DNA from: Lysobacterales bacterium
Lineage (GTDB): Bacteria > Pseudomonadota > Gammaproteobacteria > Xanthomonadales > Xanthomonadaceae
DNA: 64,000 bases
Assembly: GCA_019510125.1 (NCBI GenBank)
Contig: JAEKKX010000007.1
Location: forward strand, 124,001 to 188,000
Direction: 5' to 3'
Both the position numbers and the translations under genes were made by a program. Positions 22,221 to 32,313 of this stretch are shown in pieces; within the stretch, counting starts at the first letter, position 1; each line of letters starts with the position of its first letter. The notes under the pieces were generated by a model. That model saw only the letters and a program-made list of their open reading frames with translations, ran no database searches and was not told where the DNA came from.

Positions 22221-23006
22221 TCATCGCAGCAGCGGACGTTCGCCGCGTTCGATGAAGTCGAGGAAGGCGCGCACGTCGTCGCTGTCGGCCGCGATCGCCG
22301 CGAGCTGCCGCTTCGCTTCCTCCAGCGGCACGCCGGACACGTACAGCGCGCGGTAGGCGCGCTTGATCGCCGCCACCCGCGCCGCGTCGAAACCGCGGCG
22401 CTTGAGCCCTTCTCCGTTGATCCCGCGCGGCCGGCCGTAGTCTTCCTGCGCCACCATCAGGAACGGCGGCACGTCGCCGTTGACCAGCGCGCCCATGCCG
22501 ATGAAGGCGTGGTCGCCGATCCGGCAGAACTGGTGGATGCCGGCGAATCCGCTGAGGATCACCTGGTTGCCGACCTCGACGTGGCCGGCGAGGGTGGCGT
22601 TGTTGGAGAACACGCAGTCGTCGCCGACCCGGCAGTCGTGGGCGACGTGGGTGTAGGCGAGGAACCAGTTGCGGTCGCCGATCCGGGTGATCCCGCCGCC
22701 GCCGCCGGTGCCGCGGTGCACGGTGACGAATTCGCGGAACACGTTGCCGTCGCCGATCGCCAGCTCGGTGCGTTCGCCGGCGTACTTCTTGTCCTGCGGA
22801 TCGCCGCCGATCGCGGCGTGGCCGTGGAAGCGGTTGTCGCGGCCGATGCGGGTCGGCCCGGCGATGCTGCAGTGCGGGCCGACGTGGGTGCCGTCGCCGA
22901 TCTCGACCTCGGGGCCGATCGACGCGAACGGCGCGATCACCACGCCGTCGCCGAGCTTCGCGGACGGATCGACGTGCGCCAGCGGACTGATCGAGGCTGC
23001 GCTCAT
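22221..23006 (-). CDS. lpxA: UDP-N-acetylglucosamine O-acyltransferase LpxA
   Basis: LpxA adds the first 3-hydroxyacyl chain to UDP-GlcNAc, using acyl-ACP, at the start of lipid A synthesis. The 261-residue protein is a left-handed beta-helix of hexapeptide repeats ([21 protein letters not shown] onward), contains the catalytic histidine in [12 protein letters not shown] and ends with the helical domain ([13 protein letters not shown]). It follows fabZ by 10 bases. Confidence 0.97.
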   Translation of the reverse strand: MSAASISPLAHVDPSAKLGDGVVIAPFASIGPEVEIGDGTHVGPHCSIAGPTRIGRDNRFHGHAAIGGDPQDKKYAGERTELAIGDGNVFREFVTVHRGTGGGGGITRIGDRNWFLAYTHVAHDCRVGDDCVFSNNATLAGHVEVGNQVILSGFAGIHQFCRIGDHAFIGMGALVNGDVPPFLMVAQEDYGRPRGINGEGLKRRGFDAARVAAIKRAYRALYVSGVPLEEAKRQLAAIAADSDDVRAFLDFIERGERPLLR

Positions 23007-23016
23007 GCCGGCCGCC

Positions 23017-23499
23017 TCAGTCCCGCGCTTCCGCGCACAGGATGTCGGCGCTCGCCGCCTCCTCGCCGTCGACGCGGGCGACGCCGCAGTACAGCGCCAT
23101 GTTGCGGATCCGACGCTTGATGGTGACGTCCAGCTCCAGCCGGTCCCCGGGCACGATCATGCGGCTGAAGCGCGCGTTCTCGATCTTCACCAGGTAGAAC
23201 AGCTTGTCCTCGACCTGCACGCCGTTCATGCGGCTGGTGAGCTGGTAGAGCACGCCGCCGGCCTGCGCCAGCGCCTCGACCACCAGCACCCCGGGCATCA
23301 CCGGGTGGCCGGGGAAGTGGCCCTGGAAGAACGGCTCGTTGATGGTGAGGTTCTTGAACGCCAGGATCCGCGAACCGGCCTCGAACTCGACCACGCGGTC
23401 GATCAGCAGGAACGGGTAGCGGTGCGGCAGCAGCGACTGGATTTCGCTCGCGCCGAGCGGCAGGACGGGCGGCGAGGCGGGCATCTCGGACGAGGTCAT
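23017..23499 (-). CDS. fabZ: 3-hydroxyacyl-ACP dehydratase FabZ
   Basis: FabZ dehydrates 3-hydroxyacyl-ACP in fatty acid elongation and competes with LpxA and LpxD for the same substrate. The 160-residue hot-dog-fold protein shows [16 protein letters not shown], the catalytic histidine in [15 protein letters not shown] and the glutamate in [15 protein letters not shown] 23499 overlaps the stop of lpxD by four bases. Placement between lpxD and lpxA is conserved in gammaproteobacteria. Confidence 0.97.
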   Translation of the reverse strand: MTSSEMPASPPVLPLGASEIQSLLPHRYPFLLIDRVVEFEAGSRILAFKNLTINEPFFQGHFPGHPVMPGVLVVEALAQAGGVLYQLTSRMNGVQVEDKLFYLVKIENARFSRMIVPGDRLELDVTIKRRIRNMALYCGVARVDGEEAASADILCAEARD

Positions 23500-24551
23500 C
23501 GGGGTTCCTGGTTGCGCCCGCCGACCTGTCGGGCCAGGGCGTCGAGCTGTTTGAAACGGGCGGCGCTCTTGCGCCAACTGCGGTTGTCCATCAGCGGCGT
23601 GCCGGAGGAATACTCGCCGGGTTCGCGGATGCTGCCGGTCACCAGGCTCATCGCGGTCACGACCACGCGGTCGCAGACCTCGAGGTGGCCGAGGACGCCG
23701 GCGCCGCCGCCGATCAGGCAGTAGCGGCCGATCGTGGCGCTGCCGGCCACAGCCGAGCAGCCGGCCATGGCCGAATGCGCGCCGATGCGGACGTTGTGGC
23801 CGATCTGGATCTGGTTGTCGAGGCGCACGTCCTCCTCGAGCACGGTGTCGTCCAGCGCCCCGCGGTCGATGGTGGTGTTGGCGCCGATCTCGCAGTCGTC
23901 GCCGATCGACACGCCGCCGAGCTGCGGGATCTTCAGCCAGCGGCCGTGCTCCATCGCGAGGCCGAAGCCGTCGGCGCCGAGCACCGCGCCGGGATGGATC
24001 AGCACGCGCCGGCCCAGGCGCACGCGGCGCACCAGGGTGACCCGCGCGACCAGCTCGCAGCCCTCGCCGACCACGCAGTCCTCGCCGATGACGCAGCCGG
24101 GGCCGACGACCGCGCCGGCGTCCACGTGCGTGCGCGGGCCGATGCAGACGAACGGACCGATGCTGGCCCCGGGCGAGACCGTCGCGGTCGGGTCGATGAC
24201 CGCGGACGGGTGCGCGCCCGGCGTCGCGGTCGGACGATGGTCGAACAGCGCCGCGATCTTGGCGAAGGCGGCGTAGGGATCGGCCGCCACCAGCGCGGTG
24301 CCGGGGTGGTCCGCGGCGTCTTCCTCGCGCATGACCACGGCGCCCGCGCCGCTGGCGGCGAGCTGGCCGCGGTAGCGCGGGTTGGCGAGGAACGCCAACT
24401 GCGAGGCGCCGGCCCGGGCCAGGGTGGCGACGCCGTCGATGCGGCGGCCGCCATCGCCGCGCACCGCCAGCCCGAAGCGTTCGGCCAGCGTCTCGACGGT
24501 GAAGGAGACAGGATCGGGCACGGCAAGGTCGGGCACGGCAGGATCGGGCAA
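23496..24551 (-). CDS. lpxD: UDP-3-O-acylglucosamine N-acyltransferase LpxD (start uncertain)
   Basis: LpxD adds the second, N-linked 3-hydroxyacyl chain in lipid A synthesis. The N-terminal nucleotide-binding domain (LAERFGLAV to [13 protein letters not shown]) is followed by hexapeptide repeats of the beta-helix ([18 protein letters not shown]) and the helical C-terminus. No ATG lies near the expected start. The TTG at 24551 has a GAGG ribosome binding site six bases upstream and gives 351 residues; GTG at 24536 or 24521 gives 346 or 341. The extra N-terminal residues form a five-residue repeat ([13 protein letters not shown]) encoded by a 15-bp tandem repeat. Confidence 0.93.
   Translation of the reverse strand: MPDPAVPDLAVPDPVSFTVETLAERFGLAVRGDGGRRIDGVATLARAGASQLAFLANPRYRGQLAASGAGAVVMREEDAADHPGTALVAADPYAAFAKIAALFDHRPTATPGAHPSAVIDPTATVSPGASIGPFVCIGPRTHVDAGAVVGPGCVIGEDCVVGEGCELVARVTLVRRVRLGRRVLIHPGAVLGADGFGLAMEHGRWLKIPQLGGVSIGDDCEIGANTTIDRGALDDTVLEEDVRLDNQIQIGHNVRIGAHSAMAGCSAVAGSATIGRYCLIGGGAGVLGHLEVCDRVVVTAMSLVTGSIREPGEYSSGTPLMDNRSWRKSAARFKQLDALARQVGGRNQEPR
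24511..24550. repeat. 15-bp tandem repeat at the lpxD start
   Basis: Units begin at 24511, 24526 and 24541 with consensus GGATCGGGCACGGCA; the second has one or two changes and the third is cut short after about ten bases. On the coding strand each unit reads as five residues (roughly AVPDP) and each full unit provides a potential GTG start codon. Gain or loss of units would keep the frame and change only the N-terminal length. Confidence 0.75.
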
Positions 24552-24579
24552 GGGCGACCTCGACGGGACGGGAATCGGG

Positions 24580-24585
24580 ATTATA
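24580..24585 (-). promoter_or_regulatory. Candidate -10 element upstream of lpxD
   Basis: A perfect TATAAT lies on the minus strand in an otherwise GC-rich gap between bamA and lpxD. No good -35 is seen at 16-18 bases. It would start transcription near 24573, giving a leader of about 22 bases to the TTG start codon with its GAGG ribosome binding site, so it may drive the lpxD-fabZ-lpxA-lpxB group separately from bamA. Confidence 0.4.
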
Positions 24586-24673
24586 GGTGCGTCGCGCCGG
24601 GCTTCGGGGCGTCCCGGGCCGGCGCCGCGCGGCCGGGTGCAGGCGCCGGCCGGTGCGCCCGCCCTGAAACGAC

Positions 24674-24701
24674 GAGGCCCCGGCCGGTGGGCCGGGGCCT
24701 C
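24674..24701 (-). terminator. Hairpin terminator downstream of bamA
   Basis: Bases 24674-24685 and 24690-24701 form a perfect 12-bp GC-rich stem with a four-base loop, 22 bases after the bamA stop. On the minus strand it is followed by GTCGTTTCAG, a poor U-tract, so it may slow or partly end transcription rather than stop it fully. Confidence 0.6.
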
Positions 24702-24723
24702 GCGGTCGCGCGGGGCGATGCGG

Positions 24724-27174
24724 TCAGAACGCGCCGCCGAAGGTGAACTGCAGGCGCTCCAGTTCGTCGTCCGGCTGGTTGCGGAACGGGAAGGCGTAGC
24801 TGATCGAGATCGGGCCCACCGGGGCGCGCCACAGCAGCGCCACGCCCGCCGAGGCGCGCAGCTCCGAGGTGTTGTAGCTGTGGACGTCCTTGAACACGTT
24901 GCCCACGTCGACGAACGCCGACACGCGCGCCGACGGCGTGTCCAGCAGGGTCGGGAAGAACATTTCCAGCGAGCCCACCGTCTTGAACGAACCGCCGATC
25001 GGCTGGCGCAGGGTGCTGTACGCCGCGAAATCGACCGGGCCCAGGGTGTTGTCGCGGTAGCCGCGCACCGAACGCACGCCGCCGGCGTAGAAGTTCTCGA
25101 AGAACGGCAGGCCGGTGCCGACCAGGGTGCGCTCGTAGGTGCTGCCCGGGCCGCAGTCGGCGTCGCTCGCCTTCGGGATCGGCGGCTGCTGGCCCTGCAG
25201 GGTGCAGGTGATGCGGATCGCGTCCTTGCCGTAGCTGTCGCCATAGCCGAGCTGGAAGCGGGTGTTGAGCACCAGCGCGCGGTTGAGCGGCCAGTACTTG
25301 GAGAACTCGTAGTTGAGCTTGTAGTACTCGGCGGTCGAACCCGGCAGGGTGATTTCCGCCGACACCCGCTGGTAGGTGCCGTAGCTGGGCGCGTAGAAGT
25401 CGTTGCGGGTGTCGCGGGCCCAGCCCAGTTCGGTGCGCCAGGAGTGGAACGTGCTCTTGCCGAACGCGTCGATGTAGTCGACCACGGACTTCGGCGACGC
25501 GGTCGGGCTGGTCAGGAGCTGGTTGCGGTCGATGCCGAACACCACCGAGACGCTGTCGTTCTCGGTCAGCGGCACGCCGAACACCACCTGGCCGGCGGCG
25601 CTGGTCGAGGAGTACTGCGCGGTGTTGAAGTCGGAGTTGTCGAACTCGCGCCACCACAGGTTGTAGCCCAGCGACATGCCCTCGTCGGTGAAGTACGGGT
25701 TCAGGAACGAGAACGAATAGCGCTGTAGGTAGACGTTGCGCTGGATCTCGGTGCTGATCTGGTTGCCGGTGCCGAGGAAGTTGTTCTGCGACAACTGCAG
25801 GGTGGTGGTCAGGCCCGAGAGCTGCGAATAGCCGAAGCCGAAGGTGAAGCTGCCGGAGGTGGTTTCCTTGACGTTGAAGACCACGTCGACCTGGTCGTTG
25901 CTGCCGGGCACCGGCACGGTCTCGGCCTCGATCGAACCGCTCTCGAAGAAGCCCAGGCGCTGCAGGCGCACCTTGGAACGGTCGATCGCCGCCTGCGAGT
26001 ACCACGAGCCCTCGAACTGGCGCATCTCGCGGCGCAGCACTTCGTCGGTGGTGCGGGTGTTGCCCTTGAAGCGGATCTGGCGGACGGTCACGCGCGGGCC
26101 GGGCACGACCTGCAGGTTGATGCCGACGGTGCGCTTCTCGCGGTCGATGGTCGGAACCGGGTTCACCGAGGCGAACGCGTAGCCGATGTTGCCCAGGGTG
26201 TTGGTGATCGCGTCGGAGGTCAGTTCCAGCAGCGCGCGCGAGAAGGTCTGGCCCTTGCGGATGAACACGTAGCGCTGGATCTGGTCCTGCGACAGCACGG
26301 TGTCGCCGGTGACCTGCACGTCCTCGACGGTGTACTGCTCGCCCTCGGTCATGCTGGCGGTGACGAACATGTCGCGCTTGTCGGGGCTGATCGCGACCTG
26401 GGTGTTGTCGACGCTGAAATCGACGTAGCCGCGGTCGAGGTAGTACTCGTTGAGCTTCTCGAGGTCGCCGCTGAGCTTCTCGCGCGAGTACTGGTCGTCG
26501 CGACGGTACCAGCTCAGCCAGTTGCTCTCGTTGGACTCCCAGTTCTCGCGCAGGGTCTCCTCGTCGAACTTCTCGTTGCCGATGAGGTTGATGTGGCGGA
26601 TCTTCGCCGCCTTGCCCTCGTTGACGTTGATCGTCACGTCGACGCGGTTGCGGTCGAGGCGGGTGATCGTCGGGGTGATCTGGACGTTGTACTTGCCGCG
26701 GTTGTTGTAGGCGCGGTTGAGCTCGAGGGTCACGCGGTCCAGCGCCAGGCGGTCGTAGGTCTCGCCCTCGGCGATGCCGATCTCCTTGAGGTTGGACGTC
26801 AGGTCTTCGGTCTTGATGTCCTTGTTGCCGGTGATCTTGAGGGTGTTGATCGCCGGGCGCTCGGTCACCGAGATCACCAGGATGCTGCCCTCGCGGTCGA
26901 AGCGGATGTCCTCGAAGAACCCGGTCTTGTACAGCGCGCGCATCGCCTCGCCGATGCGGGTCGAGTCGACCGTGTCGCCACGCTCGATCGGCAGGTAGGT
27001 GAAGACGGTGCCGGCGCCGATCCGCTGCAGGCCGTCGACCCGGATGTCGGACACGGTGAAGGCGGAAGCGGAGGCCGGGGACGCGCTTTGCGCCTGGGTC
27101 GGCGCGGCGTGGAGCGAAGCCAGGCTCGTGGCGAGGGCGAGTGCGAGCAGGCGGCGATGGGGCGTGCGCGTCAT
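24724..27174 (-). CDS. bamA: Outer membrane protein assembly factor BamA
   Basis: BamA folds and inserts beta-barrel proteins in the outer membrane. The 816-residue protein has a signal peptide ending near APTQAQ (residue about 29), five POTRA domains (first: [18 protein letters not shown]) to about residue 430, and a 16-strand barrel starting at [15 protein letters not shown]. The lid-lock motif VRGY is in [16 protein letters not shown] and the protein ends with phenylalanine (FTFGGAF), the barrel-recognition signal. The large extracellular loop just before it carries a cysteine pair (ITCTLQ, DADCGPG). The gene lies 129 bases after rseP, as in Pseudomonas, but no skp gene follows. Confidence 0.97.
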   Translation of the reverse strand: MTRTPHRRLLALALATSLASLHAAPTQAQSASPASASAFTVSDIRVDGLQRIGAGTVFTYLPIERGDTVDSTRIGEAMRALYKTGFFEDIRFDREGSILVISVTERPAINTLKITGNKDIKTEDLTSNLKEIGIAEGETYDRLALDRVTLELNRAYNNRGKYNVQITPTITRLDRNRVDVTINVNEGKAAKIRHINLIGNEKFDEETLRENWESNESNWLSWYRRDDQYSREKLSGDLEKLNEYYLDRGYVDFSVDNTQVAISPDKRDMFVTASMTEGEQYTVEDVQVTGDTVLSQDQIQRYVFIRKGQTFSRALLELTSDAITNTLGNIGYAFASVNPVPTIDREKRTVGINLQVVPGPRVTVRQIRFKGNTRTTDEVLRREMRQFEGSWYSQAAIDRSKVRLQRLGFFESGSIEAETVPVPGSNDQVDVVFNVKETTSGSFTFGFGYSQLSGLTTTLQLSQNNFLGTGNQISTEIQRNVYLQRYSFSFLNPYFTDEGMSLGYNLWWREFDNSDFNTAQYSSTSAAGQVVFGVPLTENDSVSVVFGIDRNQLLTSPTASPKSVVDYIDAFGKSTFHSWRTELGWARDTRNDFYAPSYGTYQRVSAEITLPGSTAEYYKLNYEFSKYWPLNRALVLNTRFQLGYGDSYGKDAIRITCTLQGQQPPIPKASDADCGPGSTYERTLVGTGLPFFENFYAGGVRSVRGYRDNTLGPVDFAAYSTLRQPIGGSFKTVGSLEMFFPTLLDTPSARVSAFVDVGNVFKDVHSYNTSELRASAGVALLWRAPVGPISISYAFPFRNQPDDELERLQFTFGGAF

Positions 27175-27303
27175 CAGGACATCCGGTAGAGGTGCGGTGG
27201 TGCGGAAGTGGAGCGAAGGGGGCGGGTGCGGCGGGCGGCCGGGAACGTCAGCGGGACGGCCCGGCGCCGGCAGGCGGCGGGCGACGTTCCGGGTTGGCGG
27301 GTG

Positions 27304-28692
27304 TCATCGGATCAGCCCCTGCAGGTCGTTGAAGAACGCCAGGCCCATGAGCCCCAGCAACAGGGCGAGCCCGACATATTGCCCGGCGGCCATCGCACGG
27401 TCGCTTAACGGTCGGCCCTTGAGCAACTCGATAAGGTAATACAGCAGGTGCCCGCCATCCAAGACCGGGACCGGCAGCAGGTTGAGCACGCCCAGGCTCA
27501 GGCTGAGCAGGGCGAGCAGGCTGAGGTACCAGGCCAGGCCGTTCTTGGCGTAGGCATTGGCCGCCCGGGCGATGCCGATCGGGCCGGACACGGTGTCCTT
27601 GACCGCCAGCCGGCCGTCGAAGGCGCGCTTGAACATGCCGCCCAGCTCGCCGAGCTGGTACCTGGTCTCGCGGAAGGCCGCCGGCACCGCCTCCAGCGGG
27701 CCGTAGCGCAGCAGGGCGTCCTTCGGCGCCTTGGCGACCTCGCGGGGCGCGGCGATGCCCAGCAGCCAGGCCTCGCCGCCGCCGGACTGCTTCGGCCGTG
27801 CGCCGAGGCGCGGGACGAGGGTCACCGTCCGGCGGGCGCCGTCGCGCTCGATCTCGACCGGCCCGCCGCCCACCTCGCCCAGCCGGGCCACCAGCGGCGG
27901 CAGTTCGTCCCAGTAGGCCAGCGGCGTGCCGCCCACGGCGAGGATCCGGTCGCCCGGGCGCAGCACGCCGTCGGCGGCCGAGCCCGGCGCCACGGTCTCG
28001 ACCACCGGCACCTGCAACTGGTGGCGGGGCACGATCCCGATGTGCTCGATGGCGTTGCCGAGGTCGTTGCCGGCCGGCAGCCGCGAGAAGTCCAGGGTGC
28101 GCCGGGTCTCGAGGCCGCCGGCGGTGCGGACCTCCACCGGCACCCGGCCGCGGTCGATCGCCGAGGTGAGCAGGGCCATGCTGGCCTCGGTCCAGGTCGG
28201 CGTGGCGCGGTCGCCGATCGACAGCAGGGTGTCGCCGCGCTGCAGGCCGCCGGCCGCGGCGATGCCCTGGGCTTCGCCGACCACCGGCGCGTAGTCCGGG
28301 CGGCCGATGACGAACATCAGCCACAGCAGGGCCACGCACAGGACCAGGTTGGCGAACGGGCCGGCGAAGCTGATCAGCATGCGCTGGCCGACCGGCTTGT
28401 GGTCGTGCGACTGCGCGCGCTCGGCCTCGGACACCTCGGTCTTGCGGTCGACCAGGTCGTGCTCGCCGAGCATCCGCACGTAGCCGCCCAGCGGCAGCAT
28501 GGCGATCGCCCATTCGGTGCCGTGGCGGTCCTTGCGCATCCACAGCGGCCGGCCGAAGCCGACCGAGAACCGCAGCACCTTGACCCCGCACCAGCGCGCG
28601 GCGAGGTAGTGGCCGAGTTCGTGGATGGTGACCAGCACGCCGAGGGCGACGATCAGCCACCAGGCGGACTTCAGGCCTTCGGCGATCATCAT
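27304..28692 (-). CDS. rseP: RIP metalloprotease RseP (site-2 protease)
   Basis: RseP cuts transmembrane segments such as anti-sigma factor RseA and remnant signal peptides. The 462-residue protein has the zinc motif [11 protein letters not shown] (HExxH) near residue 25, the third ligand in [13 protein letters not shown] near the C-terminus, two periplasmic PDZ domains in between ([35 protein letters not shown]) and four membrane helices. Translation starts at one of two adjacent ATGs (28692 or 28689), overlapping the dxr stop. Confidence 0.96.
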   Translation of the reverse strand: MMIAEGLKSAWWLIVALGVLVTIHELGHYLAARWCGVKVLRFSVGFGRPLWMRKDRHGTEWAIAMLPLGGYVRMLGEHDLVDRKTEVSEAERAQSHDHKPVGQRMLISFAGPFANLVLCVALLWLMFVIGRPDYAPVVGEAQGIAAAGGLQRGDTLLSIGDRATPTWTEASMALLTSAIDRGRVPVEVRTAGGLETRRTLDFSRLPAGNDLGNAIEHIGIVPRHQLQVPVVETVAPGSAADGVLRPGDRILAVGGTPLAYWDELPPLVARLGEVGGGPVEIERDGARRTVTLVPRLGARPKQSGGGEAWLLGIAAPREVAKAPKDALLRYGPLEAVPAAFRETRYQLGELGGMFKRAFDGRLAVKDTVSGPIGIARAANAYAKNGLAWYLSLLALLSLSLGVLNLLPVPVLDGGHLLYYLIELLKGRPLSDRAMAAGQYVGLALLLGLMGLAFFNDLQGLIR

Positions 28693-29891
28693 GTGCGCGC
28701 CTCGCGATGGGTGACCGTGCCGGAGACCGCCGCGCGGGCGATCGCCGCGCGGGTCGAGGCGCGTGCGGCGGCGTCGGCGGCGAGCAGGGCGTCGAGCGAT
28801 CCGGCAGCGGCGTCGGGCATGCGTTGCAGGGCGTCTTCGACCAGGTCGGGAATGGACAGGAAACCGATTTCGCCCTGAAGAAAGGCTGAAACCGCCTCTT
28901 CGTTGGCGGCGTTGAGCGCGGCCGGCGCGGCCCCGCCCGCGGCCAGCGCGGCGTAGGCCAGGCGCAGGCAGGGGAAGGCGTCGGTGTCGGGCGCTTCGAA
29001 GTCGAGCCGGCCCTGCGCCAGCAGGTCCAGCGACGCCACGCCCGAGTCGATCCGCTCCGGCCAGGCGAAGCCCACCGCCAGCGCGGTGCGCATGTCCGGC
29101 AGGCCGAGCTGGGCGAGGGTGGAACCGTCGATGAACTCGACCAGCGAGTGGACCAGGCTCTGCGGATGGACCAGCACCCCGATGCGCTCGCCGGGCAGGC
29201 CGAACAGGTGGTGGGCCTCGATGACCTCCAGGCCCTTGTTCATCAGCGTCGCCGAATCGACCGAGATCTTCGGGCCCATCGACCACTTCGGATGGGCTAC
29301 CGCCTGCGCCGGGGTCACGCCCGCCAGCTCGGCGCGGGTGCGCCCGCGGAACGGCCCGCCGGAAGCGGTGAGCCGGATCCGCGCCAGCCCGGCGCGGGCC
29401 TCGGCGTCGGGCAGGCACTGGAAGATCGCGTTGTGCTCGCTGTCGATCGGCACGATGCGCGCGCCGTGTTCGCGGACCGCGGCCATCAGCAGTTCCCCGG
29501 CCAGCACCAGCGACTCCTTGTTCGCCAGCAGCAGGCGCTTGCCGGCGCGGGCGGCGGCGAGGGTCGAGGACAGCCCGGCGGCGCCGACGATCGCCGCCAC
29601 CACGGTGTCGCTGGCGGCGTCGGCGGCGAGCGCGTCGATCGCCCCGGCGCCGGCGTGGGCCTCGGTGGCGAGACCGGCGGCGCGCAGGCCGTCGCGCAGG
29701 GCCGGGTAGGCGGCCGGATCGGCCACCGCGGCGTGCGCCGGACGGTGCCGGCGGCACAGCTCGACCAGCGCGGCGGCATTGCCGCCGGCGACCAGCGCCT
29801 CCGCCCGGAGGCGGTCGGGGTGGCGGGCGATCACGTCCAGCGCCGACGTGCCGATCGAGCCGGTGGCGCCGAAGACCGCGACCCGCCTCAC
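28689..29891 (-). CDS. dxr: 1-deoxy-D-xylulose-5-phosphate reductoisomerase
   Basis: Dxr (IspC) converts DXP to MEP with NADPH in isoprenoid synthesis, which feeds undecaprenol made by UppS nearby. The 400-residue protein has the NADPH loop [20 protein letters not shown] at the N-terminus and the active-site segments [47 protein letters not shown]. The GTG at 29891 is the start; GGGGA seven bases upstream is a ribosome binding site. The gene lies between cdsA and rseP, the order seen in Pseudomonas rather than E. coli. Confidence 0.97.
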   Translation of the reverse strand: MRRVAVFGATGSIGTSALDVIARHPDRLRAEALVAGGNAAALVELCRRHRPAHAAVADPAAYPALRDGLRAAGLATEAHAGAGAIDALAADAASDTVVAAIVGAAGLSSTLAAARAGKRLLLANKESLVLAGELLMAAVREHGARIVPIDSEHNAIFQCLPDAEARAGLARIRLTASGGPFRGRTRAELAGVTPAQAVAHPKWSMGPKISVDSATLMNKGLEVIEAHHLFGLPGERIGVLVHPQSLVHSLVEFIDGSTLAQLGLPDMRTALAVGFAWPERIDSGVASLDLLAQGRLDFEAPDTDAFPCLRLAYAALAAGGAAPAALNAANEEAVSAFLQGEIGFLSIPDLVEDALQRMPDAAAGSLDALLAADAAARASTRAAIARAAVSGTVTHREART

Positions 29892-29980
29892 GGGCGTGTC
29901 CCCGAAGCTCGGCGGATAAGGCGGGCGGGCGGTGCGATGGGACGCATGGGGCGGATGGACCGGGGCGCGGGCGGCGAAGT

Positions 29981-30847
29981 TCAGAAGCCGAACAGCAGCT
30001 TGCCGAGCGCGAACACCGGCAGCGCCGCGAGCTGGCTGTCGATGCGGTCGAGCACGCCGCCGTGGCCGGGGATGAGCTGGCTGGAGTCCTTGGCGCCGAC
30101 GTGGCGCTTGAGCAGGCTCTCGAACAGATCGCCGACCACCGAGGCCAGGATGGTCCACAGCGCGACGATCGCCACGTACGGCAACTGGCCCAGGGTGGCA
30201 CCGGCGAACGGCGCGGCGGCGAGGGCCAGCGCCATGCCCGCGGCGAGGCCGCCGAACAGGCCCTCGATGGTCTTGTTGGGGCTGATCCGCGGGGCCAGCT
30301 TGTTGCGCCCGAACGCGCGGCCGGCGAAGTACGCGCCGGTGTCGGCCGCCCAGACGATGGCCAGCGCCAGCAGCAGCCAGCGGTGGCCGCCGGGGATGCC
30401 GGTCTTCACCGGCTCCGCGCCGAGCTGGCCGGCGTGGATCAGCACCAGCGCGCACCAGGCCGGGATGATGCTGAGCGTCGCCGCAGCCAGCTTGAACACC
30501 CGGGCGTGGGTGTTGTGGTCGGACGCGAAGCTGTAGTGGCGCAGCCACAGCAGGGCCAGCAGCCACCAGATCACGCCCAGCAGCACCGCGATCTTGAACA
30601 GCACCAGCGAGGCGCCGCCGTCGGAGCGCGAGGCCCAGACCAGCGCGACCATCACCAGCAGGTTGACCACCAGCAGCACGCCGCGGGCGATCGGGTCCTC
30701 GATGTCGGTCAGCCGCAGCCATTCCCACAGGCCGATCAGGAAGGCGGCGGCGCTGACCGCGGCCATCCACGGCGTGGGCAGCAGCAATACGGCGGCGATC
30801 GCCAGCGGGGCCATGACCAGAGCGGCCAGCAAACGCGTCCGGGTCAT
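29981..30847 (-). CDS. cdsA: Phosphatidate cytidylyltransferase CdsA
   Basis: CdsA makes CDP-diacylglycerol from phosphatidic acid and CTP in the inner membrane. The 288-residue protein has about eight hydrophobic helices and the C-terminal signature [21 protein letters not shown] followed by [14 protein letters not shown], as well as [16 protein letters not shown] 30847 overlaps the uppS stop by four bases. Confidence 0.95.
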   Translation of the reverse strand: MTRTRLLAALVMAPLAIAAVLLLPTPWMAAVSAAAFLIGLWEWLRLTDIEDPIARGVLLVVNLLVMVALVWASRSDGGASLVLFKIAVLLGVIWWLLALLWLRHYSFASDHNTHARVFKLAAATLSIIPAWCALVLIHAGQLGAEPVKTGIPGGHRWLLLALAIVWAADTGAYFAGRAFGRNKLAPRISPNKTIEGLFGGLAAGMALALAAAPFAGATLGQLPYVAIVALWTILASVVGDLFESLLKRHVGAKDSSQLIPGHGGVLDRIDSQLAALPVFALGKLLFGF

Positions 30848-31626
30848 GCGTCGGTCCTGTCGAGGGTGGGGAGGGGCGGCGGGACCGCGCCGGCGGGCGC
30901 GACCTGTGCGCTGGTGAGGCCGAACCGGCGTTCGCGGCCGGCGAAATCGGCCAGCGCGCGCTCGAGGGTGGGTTCGTCGAGATCGGGCCAGAGCAGTTCG
31001 GTGAACCACAGCTCGGTGTAGGCCAGTTGCCACAGCAGGAAGTTGCTGATGCGGTGGTCGCCGCCGGTGCGGATGAACAGGTCCGGCGGCGGCAGCTCGG
31101 CCAGCGCCATGCGCCGCCCGATCGCGGCTTCGTCGATGTCGGCCGGGGACAGCCGCCCGGCGGCGACGTCCTCGGCCACCGCGCGCGCGGCGCGGGCGAT
31201 GTCCTGGCGGCCGCCGTAGCTGGCGGCGATGGTCAGGTGCAGCGCGGCGTTGCCGGCGGTGCGGGTTTCCGCCTCGGCCATCCGCGCCAGGATCTCGGGC
31301 GGGAAGCGCTCGCGCTCGCCGATGAAGCGCAGGCGCACGCCGCGCCGGTGCAGTTCGTCGACCTCGCGCTCCAGCGCGTTGAGGAACAGCTTCATCAGCG
31401 CGCCGACCTCGTCCTCGGGCCGGCCCCAGTTCTCGCTGGAGAACGCGAACAGGGTCAACGCCGCGATCCCGCGGCGCAGGCACCAGTCGATGCACAGGTT
31501 GACCGCGCGGGCGCCGGCGCGGTGGCCCAGCGCGCGCGGGCGATGGCGGCGTTCGGCCCAGCGGCCGTTGCCGTCCATGATCACGGCGAGATGGCGCGGG
31601 ACTCCGGGCTGCGGCGGCGCGGACAT
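30844..31626 (-). CDS. uppS: Undecaprenyl diphosphate synthase
   Basis: UppS builds C55 undecaprenyl diphosphate, the lipid carrier for peptidoglycan and O-antigen, from farnesyl and isopentenyl diphosphate. The 260-residue cis-prenyltransferase shows [13 protein letters not shown] with the catalytic aspartate, [20 protein letters not shown] and the C-terminal [21 protein letters not shown]. It lies 12 bases after frr. Confidence 0.97.
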   Translation of the reverse strand: MSAPPQPGVPRHLAVIMDGNGRWAERRHRPRALGHRAGARAVNLCIDWCLRRGIAALTLFAFSSENWGRPEDEVGALMKLFLNALEREVDELHRRGVRLRFIGERERFPPEILARMAEAETRTAGNAALHLTIAASYGGRQDIARAARAVAEDVAAGRLSPADIDEAAIGRRMALAELPPPDLFIRTGGDHRISNFLLWQLAYTELWFTELLWPDLDEPTLERALADFAGRERRFGLTSAQVAPAGAVPPPLPTLDRTDA

Positions 31627-31638
31627 GCCGATGCGGCC

Positions 31639-32196
31639 TCAGACGGCCATCAGTTCCTGCTCTTTCGCCCTGGCCACCTCATCGACGTCCTTGATCGCCT
31701 TGTCGGTGAGCTTCTGGATCTCTTCCTCGGCGCGACGCTCCTCGTCCTCGGTGATCTTCTTTTCCTTCAGCAGTTCCTTGACGTGCTGGTTGGCGTCGCG
31801 GCGGACGTTGCGGATCGCGACCTTCGCGTCCTCGCCCTCGCCGTGGACGACCTTGGCCAGCTCGCGGCGGCGCTCCTCGGTCAGCGGCGGCAGGTTGATG
31901 CGGATCACGGTGCCGGCGGTGTTCGGGGTGAGGCCGAGGTCGGAGGCGTAGATCGCCTTCTCGATCGGGGCCACCATGGTCTTTTCCCAGGGCGTGATCG
32001 TCAGCGAGCGGGCGTCGACGACGGCGATCGCGGCGACCTGCGACAACGGCATGTCGGAGCCGTAGTAGCTGACCTTCAGGTGGTCCACCAGCGAGGGCGT
32101 GGCGCGGCCGGTGCGCAGCTTGGTCAGGTTGTGGCGCAGGGACTCCACGCATTTCGCCATGCGGGTCTGCGCGTCTTTCTTGATGTCGTTGAGCAT
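31639..32196 (-). CDS. frr: Ribosome recycling factor
   Basis: RRF with EF-G splits post-termination ribosomes. The 185-residue protein has the usual size and two-domain signature: a helical part ([40 protein letters not shown]) and a hinge with [21 protein letters not shown] 32196 gives the conserved N-terminus; GGAACC upstream is a weak ribosome binding site. It is the first gene of the minus-strand cluster; pyrH, usually just upstream, is not present on this side. Confidence 0.97.
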   Translation of the reverse strand: MLNDIKKDAQTRMAKCVESLRHNLTKLRTGRATPSLVDHLKVSYYGSDMPLSQVAAIAVVDARSLTITPWEKTMVAPIEKAIYASDLGLTPNTAGTVIRINLPPLTEERRRELAKVVHGEGEDAKVAIRNVRRDANQHVKELLKEKKITEDEERRAEEEIQKLTDKAIKDVDEVARAKEQELMAV

Positions 32197-32267
32197 GCCG
32201 GTTCCTGTATCGGTCTGGAGGCGGCCGCGCGCGGGGAGCGTGCGCGGCCGGAGCGCCATGACCGGCG

Positions 32268-32273
32268 ATTATA
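32268..32273 (-). promoter_or_regulatory. Candidate -10 element upstream of frr
   Basis: A perfect TATAAT sits on the minus strand 71 bases upstream of the frr ATG, inside a very GC-rich gap. The -35 region is not recognisable at 16-18 bases. The leader would contain a 9-bp GC hairpin (32222-32230 with 32242-32250). Confidence 0.4.
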
Positions 32274-32313
32274 CGACGCCGCCCCGGCCGCGGCCCGTCC
32301 CGGGCGGGCCGGC

